Below, piece after piece: positions 9,983 through 19,299 of a stretch of DNA of 41,823 bases; the stretch's first letter is position 1; each line of letters starts with the position of its first letter. Location: assembly GCA_905612305.1 (NCBI GenBank), contig CAJQRK010000014.1:1-41823 (forward strand). The letters are read 5' to 3'. The translations under genes were made by a program, and so were the position numbers. This DNA comes from an uncultured Flavobacteriales bacterium (GTDB lineage: Bacteria; Bacteroidota; Bacteroidia; Flavobacteriales; BACL11). The notes under the pieces are model-generated. The model did no database searches. It was not told the origin of the DNA and saw only the letters and a list, made by a program, of their open reading frames with translations.

Positions 9983-10008
9983 AAAGCCTTTATTGCAGGC
10001 TTTTTTTT
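9983..10008 (+). terminator. Rho-independent terminator after the choice-of-anchor V gene
   Basis: Stem AAAGCCT (9983-9989) pairs with AGGCTTT (9997-10003) across a 7-nt loop and is followed by more T. A separate 8-bp hairpin (9957-9964 with 9971-9978) overlaps the stop codon just before it, giving tandem hairpins. Confidence 0.8.
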
Positions 10009-10128
10009 ATTTATTTTACTTTATATCTGAAAAATAATACAAAAAAGAGCACAACTGATATAGCATAAACAATCTATTCAAATAAATCCAATTAACATAC
10101 TGATTTTTAACATTATGAAATTCATATC

Positions 10129-10141
10129 TGACGTAATGTCA
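10129..10141. promoter_or_regulatory. TGAC-N5-GTCA palindrome upstream of trmD, possible operator
   Basis: TGAC GTAAT GTCA is a perfect 4+4 inverted repeat in the otherwise featureless 10009-10169 stretch. The same TGAC-N5-GTCA layout occurs upstream of dnaK at 25217-25229. A regulator site is inference. Confidence 0.3.
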
Positions 10142-10169
10142 TGTCTTCTTTTGCATATTTAAACACCTA

Positions 10170-10200
10170 TTGTAAGCTATCTTTTTATTTTGTATTTTTG
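10170..10200 (+). promoter_or_regulatory. trmD promoter, predicted to give a leaderless mRNA
   Basis: TTG (10170-10172), a 20-nt spacer, then TATTTTTG (10193-10200) match both Bacteroidota promoter elements. Only four nucleotides separate the -7 element from the ATG at 10205, so the transcript should begin at or next to the start codon. Confidence 0.65.
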
Positions 10201-10204
10201 TAGA

Positions 10205-10879
10205 ATGAGAATTGATATAATTACATTATTTCCTGAGTTTTTTGAATCCTATTTTGAATATTCAATTTTGAAAAGAGCACAAAAAAATGGAAAGGCAGAA
10301 CTTAAAATTCACAACCTAAGAGACTACTCCACTAACAAACAAAAAAGTGTTGACGACTATCAATTTGGTGGTGGTGCTGGAATGGTAATCTGCATACAAC
10401 CTATTGATGACTGCATAAGTAAATTAAAAGCAGAAAGACACTATGATGAAATAATCTACCTATCCCCTGACGGAGAAACACTAAATCAACAAATATGTAA
10501 TACTTTATCAACCCATAGCAACCTAATTTTATTATGCGGACACTATAAAGGAATTGACCAAAGAGTTAGAGAGCATATAATCACCAAAGAAATATCAATT
10601 GGCGATTATGTGCTTACAGGTGGTGAAATGGCAGCCGCCATACTTTCAGATACCGTAATACGATTAATTCCGGGAGTAATTTCGGATGAAACTTCTGCAC
10701 TTACCGATTCTTTTCAAGATAATTTACTTGCCCCTCCTATCTATACCCGTCCATCTAACTATAAAGGATGGAAGATCCCTAATGTGCTACTATCTGGAAA
10801 TGAGAAACTTATAACAGAATGGAGAGAGCAAGAAGCTATAAAACGAACTAAAGAAAGAAGACCTAATCTATCTGAGTGA
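10205..10879 (+). CDS. trmD: tRNA (guanine-N1-)-methyltransferase TrmD
   Basis: A 224-aa protein. It methylates N1 of G37 in tRNAs reading CNN codons, using S-adenosylmethionine, to prevent +1 frameshifting. Family signatures are clear: the start [13 protein letters not shown], the FGGGAGMV motif, [12 protein letters not shown], and [13 protein letters not shown] of the trefoil-knot cofactor site. Length is typical. I place the start at the ATG at 10205; an in-frame TTG at 10190 lies inside the promoter. It precedes rplS, as in the common rpsP-rimM-trmD-rplS cluster, but rpsP and rimM are not next to it here. Confidence 0.97.
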   Translation: MRIDIITLFPEFFESYFEYSILKRAQKNGKAELKIHNLRDYSTNKQKSVDDYQFGGGAGMVICIQPIDDCISKLKAERHYDEIIYLSPDGETLNQQICNTLSTHSNLILLCGHYKGIDQRVREHIITKEISIGDYVLTGGEMAAAILSDTVIRLIPGVISDETSALTDSFQDNLLAPPIYTRPSNYKGWKIPNVLLSGNEKLITEWREQEAIKRTKERRPNLSE

Positions 10880-10959
10880 AATTGTTTGTTTCTTAGGATA
10901 ATTAAATAAAAAAATATCCGTAATATTGCAAACCGATTTCGAAACCTAATATTAGAAAG

Positions 10960-11304
10960 ATGAACATTACTGAAACTATAGCAAAAGAACTTACTGTAAA
11001 AAAAGAATTACCAAGCTTTAAAGCAGGAGACAATATTACGGTTTACTACACAATTAAAGAAGGAGAGAAACAAAGAACTCAATTTTTTAAAGGAGATGTT
11101 ATCCAAATAAAAGGAAGTGGAGCAACTGAAACCTTTACAATCAGAAAGATTTCACACTCAATAGGGGTTGAAAGAATTTTTCCTATTAACTCACCCTTAA
11201 TTGAAAAAATTGAATTAAACAAAAAAGGAAAAGTAAGAAGAGCAAGGGTTTTCTACTTAAGAAAATTAACTGGTAAAAAAGCAAGAATTAAAGAAATTAG
11301 ATAA
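10960..11304 (+). CDS. rplS: 50S ribosomal protein L19
   Basis: A 114-aa basic protein of the large subunit at the 30S-50S interface. The L19 core is plain: [24 protein letters not shown], the [10 protein letters not shown] signature, and the C-terminal [22 protein letters not shown]. The N-terminus ([11 protein letters not shown]) replaces the commoner helix but length is normal. It lies 80 nt after trmD, with a weak GGATA...TATCC hairpin between. Co-transcription with trmD is likely. A 9-bp terminator follows. Confidence 0.97.
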   Translation: MNITETIAKELTVKKELPSFKAGDNITVYYTIKEGEKQRTQFFKGDVIQIKGSGATETFTIRKISHSIGVERIFPINSPLIEKIELNKKGKVRRARVFYLRKLTGKKARIKEIR

Positions 11305-11327
11305 TTTCATTAACATATTTAATAAGG

Positions 11328-11353
11328 AAATCCTACAATAGTAGGATTTTTTA
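11328..11353 (+). terminator. Terminator after rplS, shared with the convergent OmpA gene
   Basis: A perfect 9-bp stem (AAATCCTAC with GTAGGATTT) around an AATA loop is followed by T residues. It ends on the stop codon of the convergent minus-strand gene. It probably acts mainly for rplS, because the minus-strand side has a poorer T tract. Confidence 0.8.
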
Positions 11354-13255
11354 TTGCCTAATAATTTTAAACTCTGTTCTTCTATTATTTGCCCTTCCCT
11401 TTTTAGTAGCATTATCTGCTTTTTGAAACTGCTCACCATAACCATTATAACTAAGTCCGCTAGCAGAAACGCCACTAGCAGAAATCAGATCATACACTGC
11501 TTTAGCTCTATTTTCTGAAAGCAAAAGATTATCATTAGTTTCTCCAATATTATCGGTAAAACCATTAATTTCAATCACTAAAGTTTTATTCAACTTTAAA
11601 TAAGCTGAAAATTCCAAAAGTACTTGCCTAGCCGCAGGATTTATCTGATAAGAGTTATGCTCAAAGTAAATATCTTCAATTGTAAATGACCTCCCCTCCT
11701 CTAAGGACTCTAACTCAATATTCAAAGATGATGGAGAAGCAAAAGCAGTATCTTCAGCAGAAACATAGGTTGAATGAAAAGCAAAACCTTCTTTCTTCAC
11801 TGTGATTAATACATCATCATTTTTAGCTAAAGTTAAAGAAGAAACATAAGTACCCGCCTCTACTTTTACAGTTGTAATCTCATTGGTATTTATATTTTTT
11901 ATCTCCAATTCAACATTCTCCAAAACCTGTCCATTCTCATCCATTAGTTCGCCTTTTAAAAATAACACTCTTTCCGGCTTAGCAGCATCATGCAAAGCAA
12001 AAGAGTAAATATCCCAACCACCTACTCCGTTCAATTGATTAGAAGCAAAATAAGCCCTTTTTCCATCCGTACTCACAAAGAGAGAAATTTCATCAGCAAC
12101 TGTATTGATAGGATAACCTATATTTATGGGTTTCTGCCAAACCCCAAAACTATCTTTTCTGCAGTAAAAAATATCAAAACCACCTAAGCTGGGGAAATTA
12201 GTAGAAGCAAAAAATAAGGTCTTCCCATCCGTATGTAAATATGGTGATTTTTCTTGCTCATTACTATTAATATTTGACCCTAAATTTTTGGGAGCTGTCC
12301 ATTTTCCATCAACTAGATTGATTTCATATAAATCTTTTTTACCATAACCTCCACTTCTATCACTAGCAAAAATAATTGTTTTCCCATCTGATGATACTGT
12401 AGGTTGTGATTCCCAGGTAGTAGGTTGAGAAATAGCATTAGAAAACTGCTGCACTTCTGACCATACTCCATTATGATTAAAAACATAATAAATATCACAA
12501 TTAACATACCCTTTTTCATTTCGAATACATTTAGTGTAATACAACACCTTATTATCAATAGTGATACTTGCTCCACCCTCATTATTCTCCTGATTAAATG
12601 GATAAGGCATTATATCACCTTTCGGAAATTGTTTATTTATTTTTTCACTACTTATAAATTCTTCAACAAAGAAAGGAGCCAAAATATCCAAGCCACTTTT
12701 TAAAGACTTCCTAGTTAAAAAGTAAAGCTGCTGATCAGCAGAGATTATAGGTAAATATTCGTCATATTCAGTTGATATCCCCTTTACAATTTTTGGATTA
12801 AATGAAACAGGATTATTAATAATCTCAGCAATAACCTTGGCTTTAGAATACAAATTTACTGCATCAGCATAATAAGGATCGGAAATTCCTAAATCTATGC
12901 TTTTTTTCAAGTATACATCAGCATTTAGATAATCCTTTCTTCTGTAAGCAATTTCTCCTAAAACATAATACGCTTTTGGAAAATTATCAGGACAAATACC
13001 TATAGCTTCTAAAGCCTCTGTTTCAGCATTAAAAAAATCTACCCTTAGCCATAAAACCTCAGATTTTAGTGCATGAAATACTGCATAATCATTTGGTATT
13101 CTTATCTTATCCAATGCAGCATAGAAAGCTCTTTTCTCAATTTGTTTTTCAATCTTCTTAATCAATTGTTTTTCTTTTCTTTTCTCAGGAAAACAATCTT
13201 GAGCATTAGCAGTAGAAAGAGAAATCAAAAAGGAGAAAAGTAGAAAAATTCTCAT
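11351..13255 (-). CDS. PorE-like OmpA family protein (TPR, PD40 beta-propeller, carboxypeptidase-regulatory-like and OmpA domains)
   Basis: A 634-aa periplasmic or outer-membrane-associated protein. Signal peptide about 1-18; TPR-like helices about 30-140; WD40/PD40 beta-propeller repeats about 150-410 (ESQPTVSSDGKTIIFASDRSGG and related blades); a carboxypeptidase-regulatory-like beta domain about 425-505; and a C-terminal OmpA peptidoglycan-binding domain (IEINGFTDNIG, then NRAKAVYDLI and KKGRANNRRTEFKI). This domain order is that of PorE, a T9SS component that ties the machinery to peptidoglycan, and it also occurs in other Bacteroidota OmpA-like proteins. There is a Cys shortly after the signal peptide but no good lipobox, unlike a typical lipoprotein. 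It is the last gene of the aroC operon, 2 nt after the symporter gene. Confidence 0.75.
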   Translation of the reverse strand: MRIFLLFSFLISLSTANAQDCFPEKRKEKQLIKKIEKQIEKRAFYAALDKIRIPNDYAVFHALKSEVLWLRVDFFNAETEALEAIGICPDNFPKAYYVLGEIAYRRKDYLNADVYLKKSIDLGISDPYYADAVNLYSKAKVIAEIINNPVSFNPKIVKGISTEYDEYLPIISADQQLYFLTRKSLKSGLDILAPFFVEEFISSEKINKQFPKGDIMPYPFNQENNEGGASITIDNKVLYYTKCIRNEKGYVNCDIYYVFNHNGVWSEVQQFSNAISQPTTWESQPTVSSDGKTIIFASDRSGGYGKKDLYEINLVDGKWTAPKNLGSNINSNEQEKSPYLHTDGKTLFFASTNFPSLGGFDIFYCRKDSFGVWQKPINIGYPINTVADEISLFVSTDGKRAYFASNQLNGVGGWDIYSFALHDAAKPERVLFLKGELMDENGQVLENVELEIKNINTNEITTVKVEAGTYVSSLTLAKNDDVLITVKKEGFAFHSTYVSAEDTAFASPSSLNIELESLEEGRSFTIEDIYFEHNSYQINPAARQVLLEFSAYLKLNKTLVIEINGFTDNIGETNDNLLLSENRAKAVYDLISASGVSASGLSYNGYGEQFQKADNATKKGRANNRRTEFKIIRQ

Positions 13256-13257
13256 GC

Positions 13258-14547
13258 TTAACTCATTAATTCAGTGTCAGAAACTAGGCTTAATTGTCCT
13301 TCAGTAGAAGCCACCACAGTAGCCACAGTAGCATCACCGGTTACATTTACAACCGTTCGCATCATATCCAAGATTCTATCCACTCCAAATATAAGTGCCA
13401 GCCCTTCAACTGGAACTCCAATAGCTCCTAATACAATTACCAACATCACCATACCAGCTCCTGGAACTGCAGCAGCTCCAATTGACGCCAATGTTGCTGT
13501 TAGCACAATAGTTAATTGAGCAGGAAGATCCAATGGAATACCATAAGCTTGTGCTATAAATACAGCCCCTACTGCTTGATACAAAGAGGTTCCGTCCATG
13601 TTGATGGTAGCACCCAAAGGCAATACAAAAGACGAAACTTCTTTAGAAACACCTAAATGATCCTCACATCTTTCCATGGTAACTGGCAAAGTTGCAGCAG
13701 AAGAGCTTGTGGAAAATGCCAACATCTGTGCTGGAGAAATTCCTTTAAAGAAATCAACATACTTTATTTTTGTAAATAGCTTTAAAATAATTGGATACAC
13801 TACTAAAATCATAAGTAGTAAACCAACGATAACTGTTGCGGAATATTTACCCAAAGCAATAAACAAAGAAGAGCTTGCTCCAAAATCAACCACCAAACCT
13901 GCCAGCAGAGCAAATACTCCATAAGGTGCTGCAAGCATGATTAAGTCTACAATTTGTAGGATAATATCATTTATTCCATCAAAAAAACCTTTTACATGCA
14001 TTGTCTTTTCACTAGGCAATATTATCATAGCAATACCAAAGAAAATAGCAAAGAAAATTACTTGCAACATATTACGATTATTACTGGCTGCAGAAAAAAT
14101 ATTTGTTGGCACAATATCCACTACAAATTGAAGAGGCCCTTCTTGTTTCACTTCTTTTGCATCTTCAATTTTTTTATCGGCACCTGTTTGCGTATTTTCA
14201 CTAACCTGAATAGATTTCATATCAAAAGCTTCCCCAGGTTTTACTGTATTTACAAGTAGTAAGCCAATAGTAACCGCTATTACGGTAGAGGTGAGATAAA
14301 GAGCAATGGTTTTACCTCCAATACGGGAAAGTTTGGCAATATCGGACAATGATGCTACCCCTTTTATAAGAGAAGCAAATACCAAAGGCACTGCAATTAG
14401 TTTTAGTAGATTAACAAAGATAACACCCCATGGTTTTATCCAAGCATTGGTAAAGTCAACCCAACCTAATTTGTTAGCGATTAGGCCGTAAACTACACCT
14501 AAAACCATACCGATTATTATTTTCCAGTGTAATGCTAGTTTTTTCAT
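13258..14547 (-). CDS. Dicarboxylate/amino acid:cation symporter (DAACS family)
   Basis: A 429-aa inner-membrane protein with eight transmembrane segments and two re-entrant hairpins expected for the GltP/DctA fold. Diagnostic motifs are the serine-rich hairpin tip FSTSSSAATLPVT and the NMDGT cation/substrate motif in TM7. It should import glutamate, aspartate or C4-dicarboxylates with Na+ or H+; the sequence does not decide which. A charged segment between about residues 100 and 135 (rich in Lys and Glu) forms a longer extracytoplasmic loop than in compact homologues. The ATG is 4 nt after the aroC stop, so it is in the same operon. Confidence 0.92.
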   Translation of the reverse strand: MKKLALHWKIIIGMVLGVVYGLIANKLGWVDFTNAWIKPWGVIFVNLLKLIAVPLVFASLIKGVASLSDIAKLSRIGGKTIALYLTSTVIAVTIGLLLVNTVKPGEAFDMKSIQVSENTQTGADKKIEDAKEVKQEGPLQFVVDIVPTNIFSAASNNRNMLQVIFFAIFFGIAMIILPSEKTMHVKGFFDGINDIILQIVDLIMLAAPYGVFALLAGLVVDFGASSSLFIALGKYSATVIVGLLLMILVVYPIILKLFTKIKYVDFFKGISPAQMLAFSTSSSAATLPVTMERCEDHLGVSKEVSSFVLPLGATINMDGTSLYQAVGAVFIAQAYGIPLDLPAQLTIVLTATLASIGAAAVPGAGMVMLVIVLGAIGVPVEGLALIFGVDRILDMMRTVVNVTGDATVATVVASTEGQLSLVSDTELMS

Positions 14548-14551
14548 ATTT

Positions 14552-15625
14552 TTAAATTTTATTTACTCTACTCCTTAAATAATGATCTACCAAAGTAAGC
14601 GCCATCATACTTTCTACAATAGGAACTGCCCTTGGCACCACACAAGCATCATGCCTGCCTTTTCCTTTAATTTCCACTTTATTACCTGCTGCATCAATAG
14701 TATTCTGTTTTTGCATAAGAGTTGCTACTGGCTTAAAAGCTACTTCACAATAAATGTCATTTCCATTACTTATTCCTCCTTGTATTCCTCCTGAAAAGTT
14801 AGTTTTAGTAGTGCCATTACTATCTATGATAATATCATTCACTTCACTGCCTTTACTAGAGGATATATCTATTCTTTCAAAGCCATATTTAAAGCCGTGT
14901 ACTGCATTTATAGAAAGCATGACTTTTCCTAAATCGGCATGCAATTTATCAAAAACTGGTTCGCCCCAACCTACAGGAACACCAGTTGCAAGTGCTGTAA
15001 TTTCTCCACCAATTGTATCCCCATCTTTTTGTATCTTCTGAATTTCCACAATCATTTTATTGGCGATTTCAGTATCAGGACATCTTACTATATTGGAATC
15101 TATCAATGATAAATCCAAATCTTTATAAGATTTTTTTATCCTCATACTTGCTACTGCAGAAACATATGCTGCAATTTTAACGCCAATTCTTTGTAATAAT
15201 TGTTGAGCAACAGCTCCTGCCACAACTCTACAGGCGGTTTCTCTGGCAGATGACCTTCCACCGCCTCTATAATCTCTAATGCCGTATTTTTCTTGATAAG
15301 TAAAATCAGCATGAGAAGGGCGATATACCTCTTTAATATGCGAGTAATCTTTGCTTTTAGCATCTTCATTCTTAATGATAAAACCAATAGGTGTTCCTGT
15401 AGTTTTACCTTCAAAAATTCCAGAAAGAAATTCTACAGTATCACTCTCCTTTCTCTGAGTTGTAATCTCGGATTGACCCGGCTTTCTTTTATCTAATTGA
15501 GCTTGAATAAGATCAAAATCAACTTTCAAACCAGCAGGACAACCATCTATAATTCCTCCAATTGCTTTTCCGTGCGATTCACCAAAAGTAGTGAGCTTAA
15601 AGATTTTTCCAATGGTATTTCCCAT
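14552..15625 (-). CDS. aroC: Chorismate synthase
   Basis: A 357-aa enzyme that converts 5-enolpyruvylshikimate-3-phosphate to chorismate, the last shikimate-pathway step, using reduced FMN. Signatures include [16 protein letters not shown] at the N-terminus and [19 protein letters not shown] near residue 125. Length is standard. It is the first gene of an operon with a symporter and the PorE-like protein. A TACATTTG element ends 5 nt before the ATG, predicting a leaderless transcript. Confidence 0.97.
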   Translation of the reverse strand: MGNTIGKIFKLTTFGESHGKAIGGIIDGCPAGLKVDFDLIQAQLDKRKPGQSEITTQRKESDTVEFLSGIFEGKTTGTPIGFIIKNEDAKSKDYSHIKEVYRPSHADFTYQEKYGIRDYRGGGRSSARETACRVVAGAVAQQLLQRIGVKIAAYVSAVASMRIKKSYKDLDLSLIDSNIVRCPDTEIANKMIVEIQKIQKDGDTIGGEITALATGVPVGWGEPVFDKLHADLGKVMLSINAVHGFKYGFERIDISSSKGSEVNDIIIDSNGTTKTNFSGGIQGGISNGNDIYCEVAFKPVATLMQKQNTIDAAGNKVEIKGKGRHDACVVPRAVPIVESMMALTLVDHYLRSRVNKI

Positions 15626-15630
15626 AGTGG

Positions 15631-15638
15631 CAAATGTA
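15631..15638 (-). promoter_or_regulatory. aroC -7 promoter element, leaderless spacing
   Basis: TACATTTG on the minus strand matches TAnnTTTG, with 5 nt between it and the aroC ATG. No clear -33 TTG is present. Confidence 0.55.
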
Positions 15639-15659
15639 AGATATTTAGAGTGAATTGTG

Positions 15660-15667
15660 TATTTTCG
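15660..15667 (+). promoter_or_regulatory. Possible hutI -7 element
   Basis: TATTTTCG matches TAnnTTTG at seven of eight positions and lies 11 nt before the ATG at 15679. It is weaker than the other promoters here. Confidence 0.3.
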
Positions 15668-15678
15668 CCTCAGAATAA

Positions 15679-16929
15679 ATGATTATGAAGACGGTAATTA
15701 AGAATATAGCAGAACTCATACAAACAGAAAAAACTCCAAGAAAATGGGTGGCAGGAGAAGATATGAAAAATATAAGCACGATCAAAGATGCTTTTGTTGA
15801 AGTTGAGAATGGATCTATTATTTCTTTCGGAAGTATGGCTGATTGGGCCGGAATTGAAGATTGGAACAATACTGAAGTGATTGATGCTGAAGGAGGAATG
15901 GTTTTCCCTACTTATTGTGACAGCCACACGCATTTAGTATTTGCGGCTAGCCGTGAAGATGAATTTGTAGATAGAATAAATGGCCTAACCTATACTGAAA
16001 TAGCGCAAAGAGGAGGTGGGATATTAAACTCTGTCAAAAAGCTTCAAGACACTAGTCAGGATGATCTTTATAATGATGCACTAGCTCGTTTAAACGAACT
16101 TGTACAAATGGGAACAGGAGCTATTGAAATTAAAAGTGGATATGGCTTAACCCTTGATGCAGAACTCAAAATACTTAGAGTAATCAAACGCTTAAAAGAA
16201 AATACGGATGTAACCATAAAAGCAACTTTTTTAGGTGCACACGCCATACCTTTGGGATACAAAAACAATAAAGAAGGGTATATGGATTTAGTCATTAACG
16301 AGATGTTACCAAAAATTGCTAAAGAAAACTTAGCAGATTATGTTGATATTTTTTGTGAAGAAGGTTATTTCACAGTAGCAGACACCATAAGATTATTAGA
16401 AGCCGCAAACAAATTTGGGATTTCCGGAAAGACACATGTAAATCAGTTTAATGCAATAGGAGGCGTAAAAGCCTCAGTTGATTTGGGAGCCCTATCTGTT
16501 GACCACTTAGAAGAAATGGCTGATGAAGATTATGAAGCTTTGAAGGGAAGTAATTGTATGCCAACTTTACTACCAGGGTGTTCTTTCTTTTTAGGCATTC
16601 CTTATAGCCCTGCAAAACAGATGATGGAAAAAGGCTTACCAGTTGCCTTAGCAAGCGATTACAACCCTGGATCTAGCCCAAGTGGGAATATGAATTTTAT
16701 AGCTTCCTTAGGCTGTACACAACTTAAAATGACTCCAGAAGAAGTGATAAATTCAACCACTATCAATACTGCATATGCAATGGGAATAGGAAAAGAATTA
16801 GGAAGTATATGTGTCGGTAAAAAAGCAAATCTATTTATTACTAAGTCCATTCCTTCTTATGCGTACTTACCTTATAGTTTTGGTAAAAATGTAATTGAAA
16901 AAGTAATGATAAACGGAAAGTTGCAATAA
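15679..16929 (+). CDS. hutI: Imidazolonepropionase
   Basis: A 416-aa amidohydrolase that opens the ring of 4-imidazolone-5-propanoate to give N-formimino-L-glutamate, the third step of histidine degradation. It has the metal motif DSHTHLVFA (H83, H85), the RGGGI loop, the GAHAIP motif with a metal/substrate His, and the C-terminal [10 protein letters not shown] motif with the catalytic Asp. Length is typical. Two in-frame ATGs (15679 and 15685) are possible starts; the second gives [11 protein letters not shown], a common beginning in the family. No hutH, hutU or hutG is adjacent, so the pathway genes are scattered or outside the window. It is transcribed divergently from aroC. Confidence 0.95.
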   Translation: MIMKTVIKNIAELIQTEKTPRKWVAGEDMKNISTIKDAFVEVENGSIISFGSMADWAGIEDWNNTEVIDAEGGMVFPTYCDSHTHLVFAASREDEFVDRINGLTYTEIAQRGGGILNSVKKLQDTSQDDLYNDALARLNELVQMGTGAIEIKSGYGLTLDAELKILRVIKRLKENTDVTIKATFLGAHAIPLGYKNNKEGYMDLVINEMLPKIAKENLADYVDIFCEEGYFTVADTIRLLEAANKFGISGKTHVNQFNAIGGVKASVDLGALSVDHLEEMADEDYEALKGSNCMPTLLPGCSFFLGIPYSPAKQMMEKGLPVALASDYNPGSSPSGNMNFIASLGCTQLKMTPEEVINSTTINTAYAMGIGKELGSICVGKKANLFITKSIPSYAYLPYSFGKNVIEKVMINGKLQ

Positions 16930-16934
16930 AAGAA

Positions 16935-16958
16935 AAGCCCTACTTTTCAGTAGAGCTT
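16935..16958 (-). terminator. Terminator between hutI and the convergent small secreted gene
   Basis: Stem AAGCTCTAC/GTAGGGCTT on the minus strand (one internal mismatch) has a 6-nt loop and is followed by TTCTTTT. That orientation ends the gene at 16985-17362. On the plus strand it lacks a good T tract, so it serves hutI less well. Confidence 0.55.
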
Positions 16959-16984
16959 ATCTTAAACTATAAAAAATAAATTAC

Positions 16985-17362
16985 TTATTTCTTTTTATCT
17001 CTTTTCATATAATAATAATGAACTGTCATTTTATCTACTGAAATTACATTTGAATTAATAAATTCCCACCCTTTCTTAGCAGCAGCATTTGCTGCAGATG
17101 TCATTGTTCTATATCTTTTAGACATCATTTCTTTAGCCTCTACATTTCTTAAGTCACCATAATCAAAGGCTATAATAAGTTTTACATCCTCAGAAATGAT
17201 ACTTCCTAAAGCTATTTCCCTAACATCTTCTGAAGTCCTAGATTCATTGTTCATTTGGACTTCAATACCTTTAATCATCATATACTCAACTTTACTTCCT
17301 TTTTGTGCCATGCTCAAAAACGGAGCCATAGCCACTAACAACATTAGTGTAATCTTTTTCAT
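16985..17362 (-). CDS. Small secreted protein of unknown function
   Basis: A 125-aa protein with a clean signal peptide (MKKITLMLLVAMAPFLSMAQ, cleavage after Ala) and a mature part of about 105 residues. The pattern of a short beta-strand start (VEYMMIKG), a central AFDYGD, then a helix with NAAAKKGWEFINS and a final strand VHYYYMKRD resembles small DUF4177-like domains, in which the KKGWE segment is common. That assignment is tentative. It lies 53 nt downstream of the prohibitin-like gene, is probably the last gene of the fabG operon, and is followed by a terminator. Confidence 0.7.
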   Translation of the reverse strand: MKKITLMLLVAMAPFLSMAQKGSKVEYMMIKGIEVQMNNESRTSEDVREIALGSIISEDVKLIIAFDYGDLRNVEAKEMMSKRYRTMTSAANAAAKKGWEFINSNVISVDKMTVHYYYMKRDKKK

Positions 17363-17415
17363 TTCTTCTTTTTTAAAATTAATTAATATGTTTAAGAACG
17401 CAATAATACAAAATA

Positions 17416-18234
17416 TTATTGTCCTCCTAAAATAATAGGTAAATCACCATCCCCATTACCGATTACAATTACCTTAGCATTTGAAGATTTTGCAATTTCT
17501 TGTGTTGCCTCTACTCCTTTCCATTTTAAAAGTTGAGGTGTAATAGTTCTATTTACAATCTGTTGAAATTTAGCAATACCATTTGCCTCAATTTCTTTTC
17601 TCTCTGCCTCTTTTCTGGCTTTATCTATTTTAAATTCATATTCTAAAGACTCTTGCTCTTGAACCAATTTCTTTTCTATACCGGTTCTAAGAGTTAAAGG
17701 TAATGTAACGTCTCTAATCAAAATTGCGTCTAAAGATAAGTATTTAGGGGAAAGCTTTGCTCGAGTCAGAGAGTCAATTTCATCTTCAATTGCCTCACGC
17801 TTATTTGAATACAGTTCTTCTGGTAAATAATTACCAATAACCTCACGAGTGACCGACCTGATCTCAGGCTTTATTATGCGTTCTAGATAATCTCTTCCTA
17901 TCTGATCATGCAGATATCCAATCTTTTCTTGTACTGGCATATATCGAAATGACAAATCAATTTTAATTGAAAGTCCATTTTTTGACAACACCTCCATTTT
18001 CTCAAATGTCTCATGAATTTTTACATCATACACAAACATATCATTCCATGGAGCTATAACATGAAAACCTTGTCCATATACTACTTCCTTTTCCAATCCA
18101 CCTGCGAATTTTTTAAATAATACTCCTTTTTCACCTGAGTCAATAGTTACAAACATACTTGAGCCAAACATCACTACAAATATTAATCCTAGTACACCCA
18201 TTATCATTGCTTTTGGCAATCCCTGATTTTCCAT
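17416..18234 (-). CDS. SPFH/prohibitin family membrane protein
   Basis: A 272-aa protein with an N-terminal transmembrane segment (about residues 8-30), then a Band 7/SPFH domain (VTIDSGEKGVLFKKFAGG, later IDLSFRYMP and PEIRSVTREVIGNY), and a charged C-terminal helix (about 185-225) typical of oligomerising prohibitins. Family members form ring-like assemblies that organise membrane microdomains or scaffold proteases such as FtsH. The protein ends with a glycine-rich GNGDGDLPIILGGQ tail. It lies 12 nt after the DUF6340-like lipoprotein gene in the same operon. Confidence 0.88.
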   Translation of the reverse strand: MENQGLPKAMIMGVLGLIFVVMFGSSMFVTIDSGEKGVLFKKFAGGLEKEVVYGQGFHVIAPWNDMFVYDVKIHETFEKMEVLSKNGLSIKIDLSFRYMPVQEKIGYLHDQIGRDYLERIIKPEIRSVTREVIGNYLPEELYSNKREAIEDEIDSLTRAKLSPKYLSLDAILIRDVTLPLTLRTGIEKKLVQEQESLEYEFKIDKARKEAERKEIEANGIAKFQQIVNRTITPQLLKWKGVEATQEIAKSSNAKVIVIGNGDGDLPIILGGQ

Positions 18235-18246
18235 AATTTAATTGTT

Positions 18247-19299
18247 TTAGTTATTTAATTGTTGTTTAAGTTTTTCTTCATCCATCTTACGCCTTTGTAA
18301 GATATTTATATAGTTATACGCTTTTTTCTCTCCTAATTTTTTTGCTTTATTTGCCCATTCAATTGCAGTGTCTAATCCTCCTTTTATTTCAGAAGCTATA
18401 GCCATATTATAGGTTGACCTTCTAGCTATTTTCTCATCAGGATTATTAACTAAATCTTTCCAAATGTCAATTGCAGTATCCCAATCACCTTTTTTTACAT
18501 ATGATTTAGCTAATTTCAAATCATCTGACTTACCAATATAATAAGTTCTGCTTACCTTTATCCACATTGGAGAAATACGAAAACCATATTGCCGTCCGGC
18601 AACAAGACCTGATTCTCGTATTGCACTGCCCTGGCTAAGCAAACTCAGCAGAGCTGCCTCTGGACTCTTAGCCCAAGCACTAAATTGCTTATACTCAGCA
18701 AACTTATTTTCATCTACTATCTTTTTATTCTTCAGATCATAGATACGCCAACCTGATTCTATAGTAATATCTCTATATGCAGGGTAATGTAAGGTTTTTA
18801 CTTTTACTCCTTTCTTTTTACGTGTTCTAGTTACCGGATTACCTACATATGATCTTGAATCAGAATCAAATGTCTCCAATACCAATAATGCATCACCACC
18901 ATATGACCCGCAAATACTCTTTACCTCATTCCAATCCAAAGGAGTAGGGAAAGCAGAAGTACCAGTGCCTTTTAACTCAAGCCCTCCTTCATTTTTAAGA
19001 TTATAGCGTTTTGAATTAAGTAACATGTTAGAAAGACCTCTCATGCAATATTCGGCTCCTTTTCTATCTGACCCAATACCTTCACCTGTTACTATTCCCT
19101 CAACAATATTATTAGCCAAATTATTCTTTGAAGGGCGAGATCGATTGACTAAAACAACATTTTTTATATCCTGTGAAATAGTAATATCTGCTGGCCTTTG
19201 AATATTTACAACCACTGAAGAAGTTGAACAAGAACTTAATCCTACTACAACCAATAAACTAAATATGAACTTATTTATAATCAAACTACAGTAATCCAT
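18247..19299 (-). CDS. DUF6340-like lipoprotein
   Basis: A 350-aa protein from the ATG at 19299; a TTG five codons upstream is a less likely start. A signal peptide with lipobox LSSC anchors it as a lipoprotein. The mature part begins with VVVNIQRPADITI and an NVVLVNRSRP strand, which I associate with the DUF6340 family. The C-terminal half has helical TPR-like repeats (AKSYVKKGDWDTAIDIWKDL, then MAIASEIKGGLDTAIEWANK). Function is unknown. The start overlaps the end of the upstream VWA gene by 14 nt, indicating translational coupling. A TPR lipoprotein next to a VWA membrane protein and a prohibitin suggests an envelope assembly, which is inference. Confidence 0.75.
   Translation of the reverse strand: MDYCSLIINKFIFSLLVVVGLSSCSTSSVVVNIQRPADITISQDIKNVVLVNRSRPSKNNLANNIVEGIVTGEGIGSDRKGAEYCMRGLSNMLLNSKRYNLKNEGGLELKGTGTSAFPTPLDWNEVKSICGSYGGDALLVLETFDSDSRSYVGNPVTRTRKKKGVKVKTLHYPAYRDITIESGWRIYDLKNKKIVDENKFAEYKQFSAWAKSPEAALLSLLSQGSAIRESGLVAGRQYGFRISPMWIKVSRTYYIGKSDDLKLAKSYVKKGDWDTAIDIWKDLVNNPDEKIARRSTYNMAIASEIKGGLDTAIEWANKAKKLGEKKAYNYINILQRRKMDEEKLKQQLNN

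Noticed and set aside
10110-10160. Short open frame (about 15 codons) between the terminator and trmD
   Set aside because: It is too short, has no recognisable product and contains the palindrome, so chance is the simpler explanation.
10190-10204. TTG-initiated extension of trmD
   Set aside because: It lies across the promoter -7 element, and the ATG at 10205 gives the canonical [13 protein letters not shown] start.
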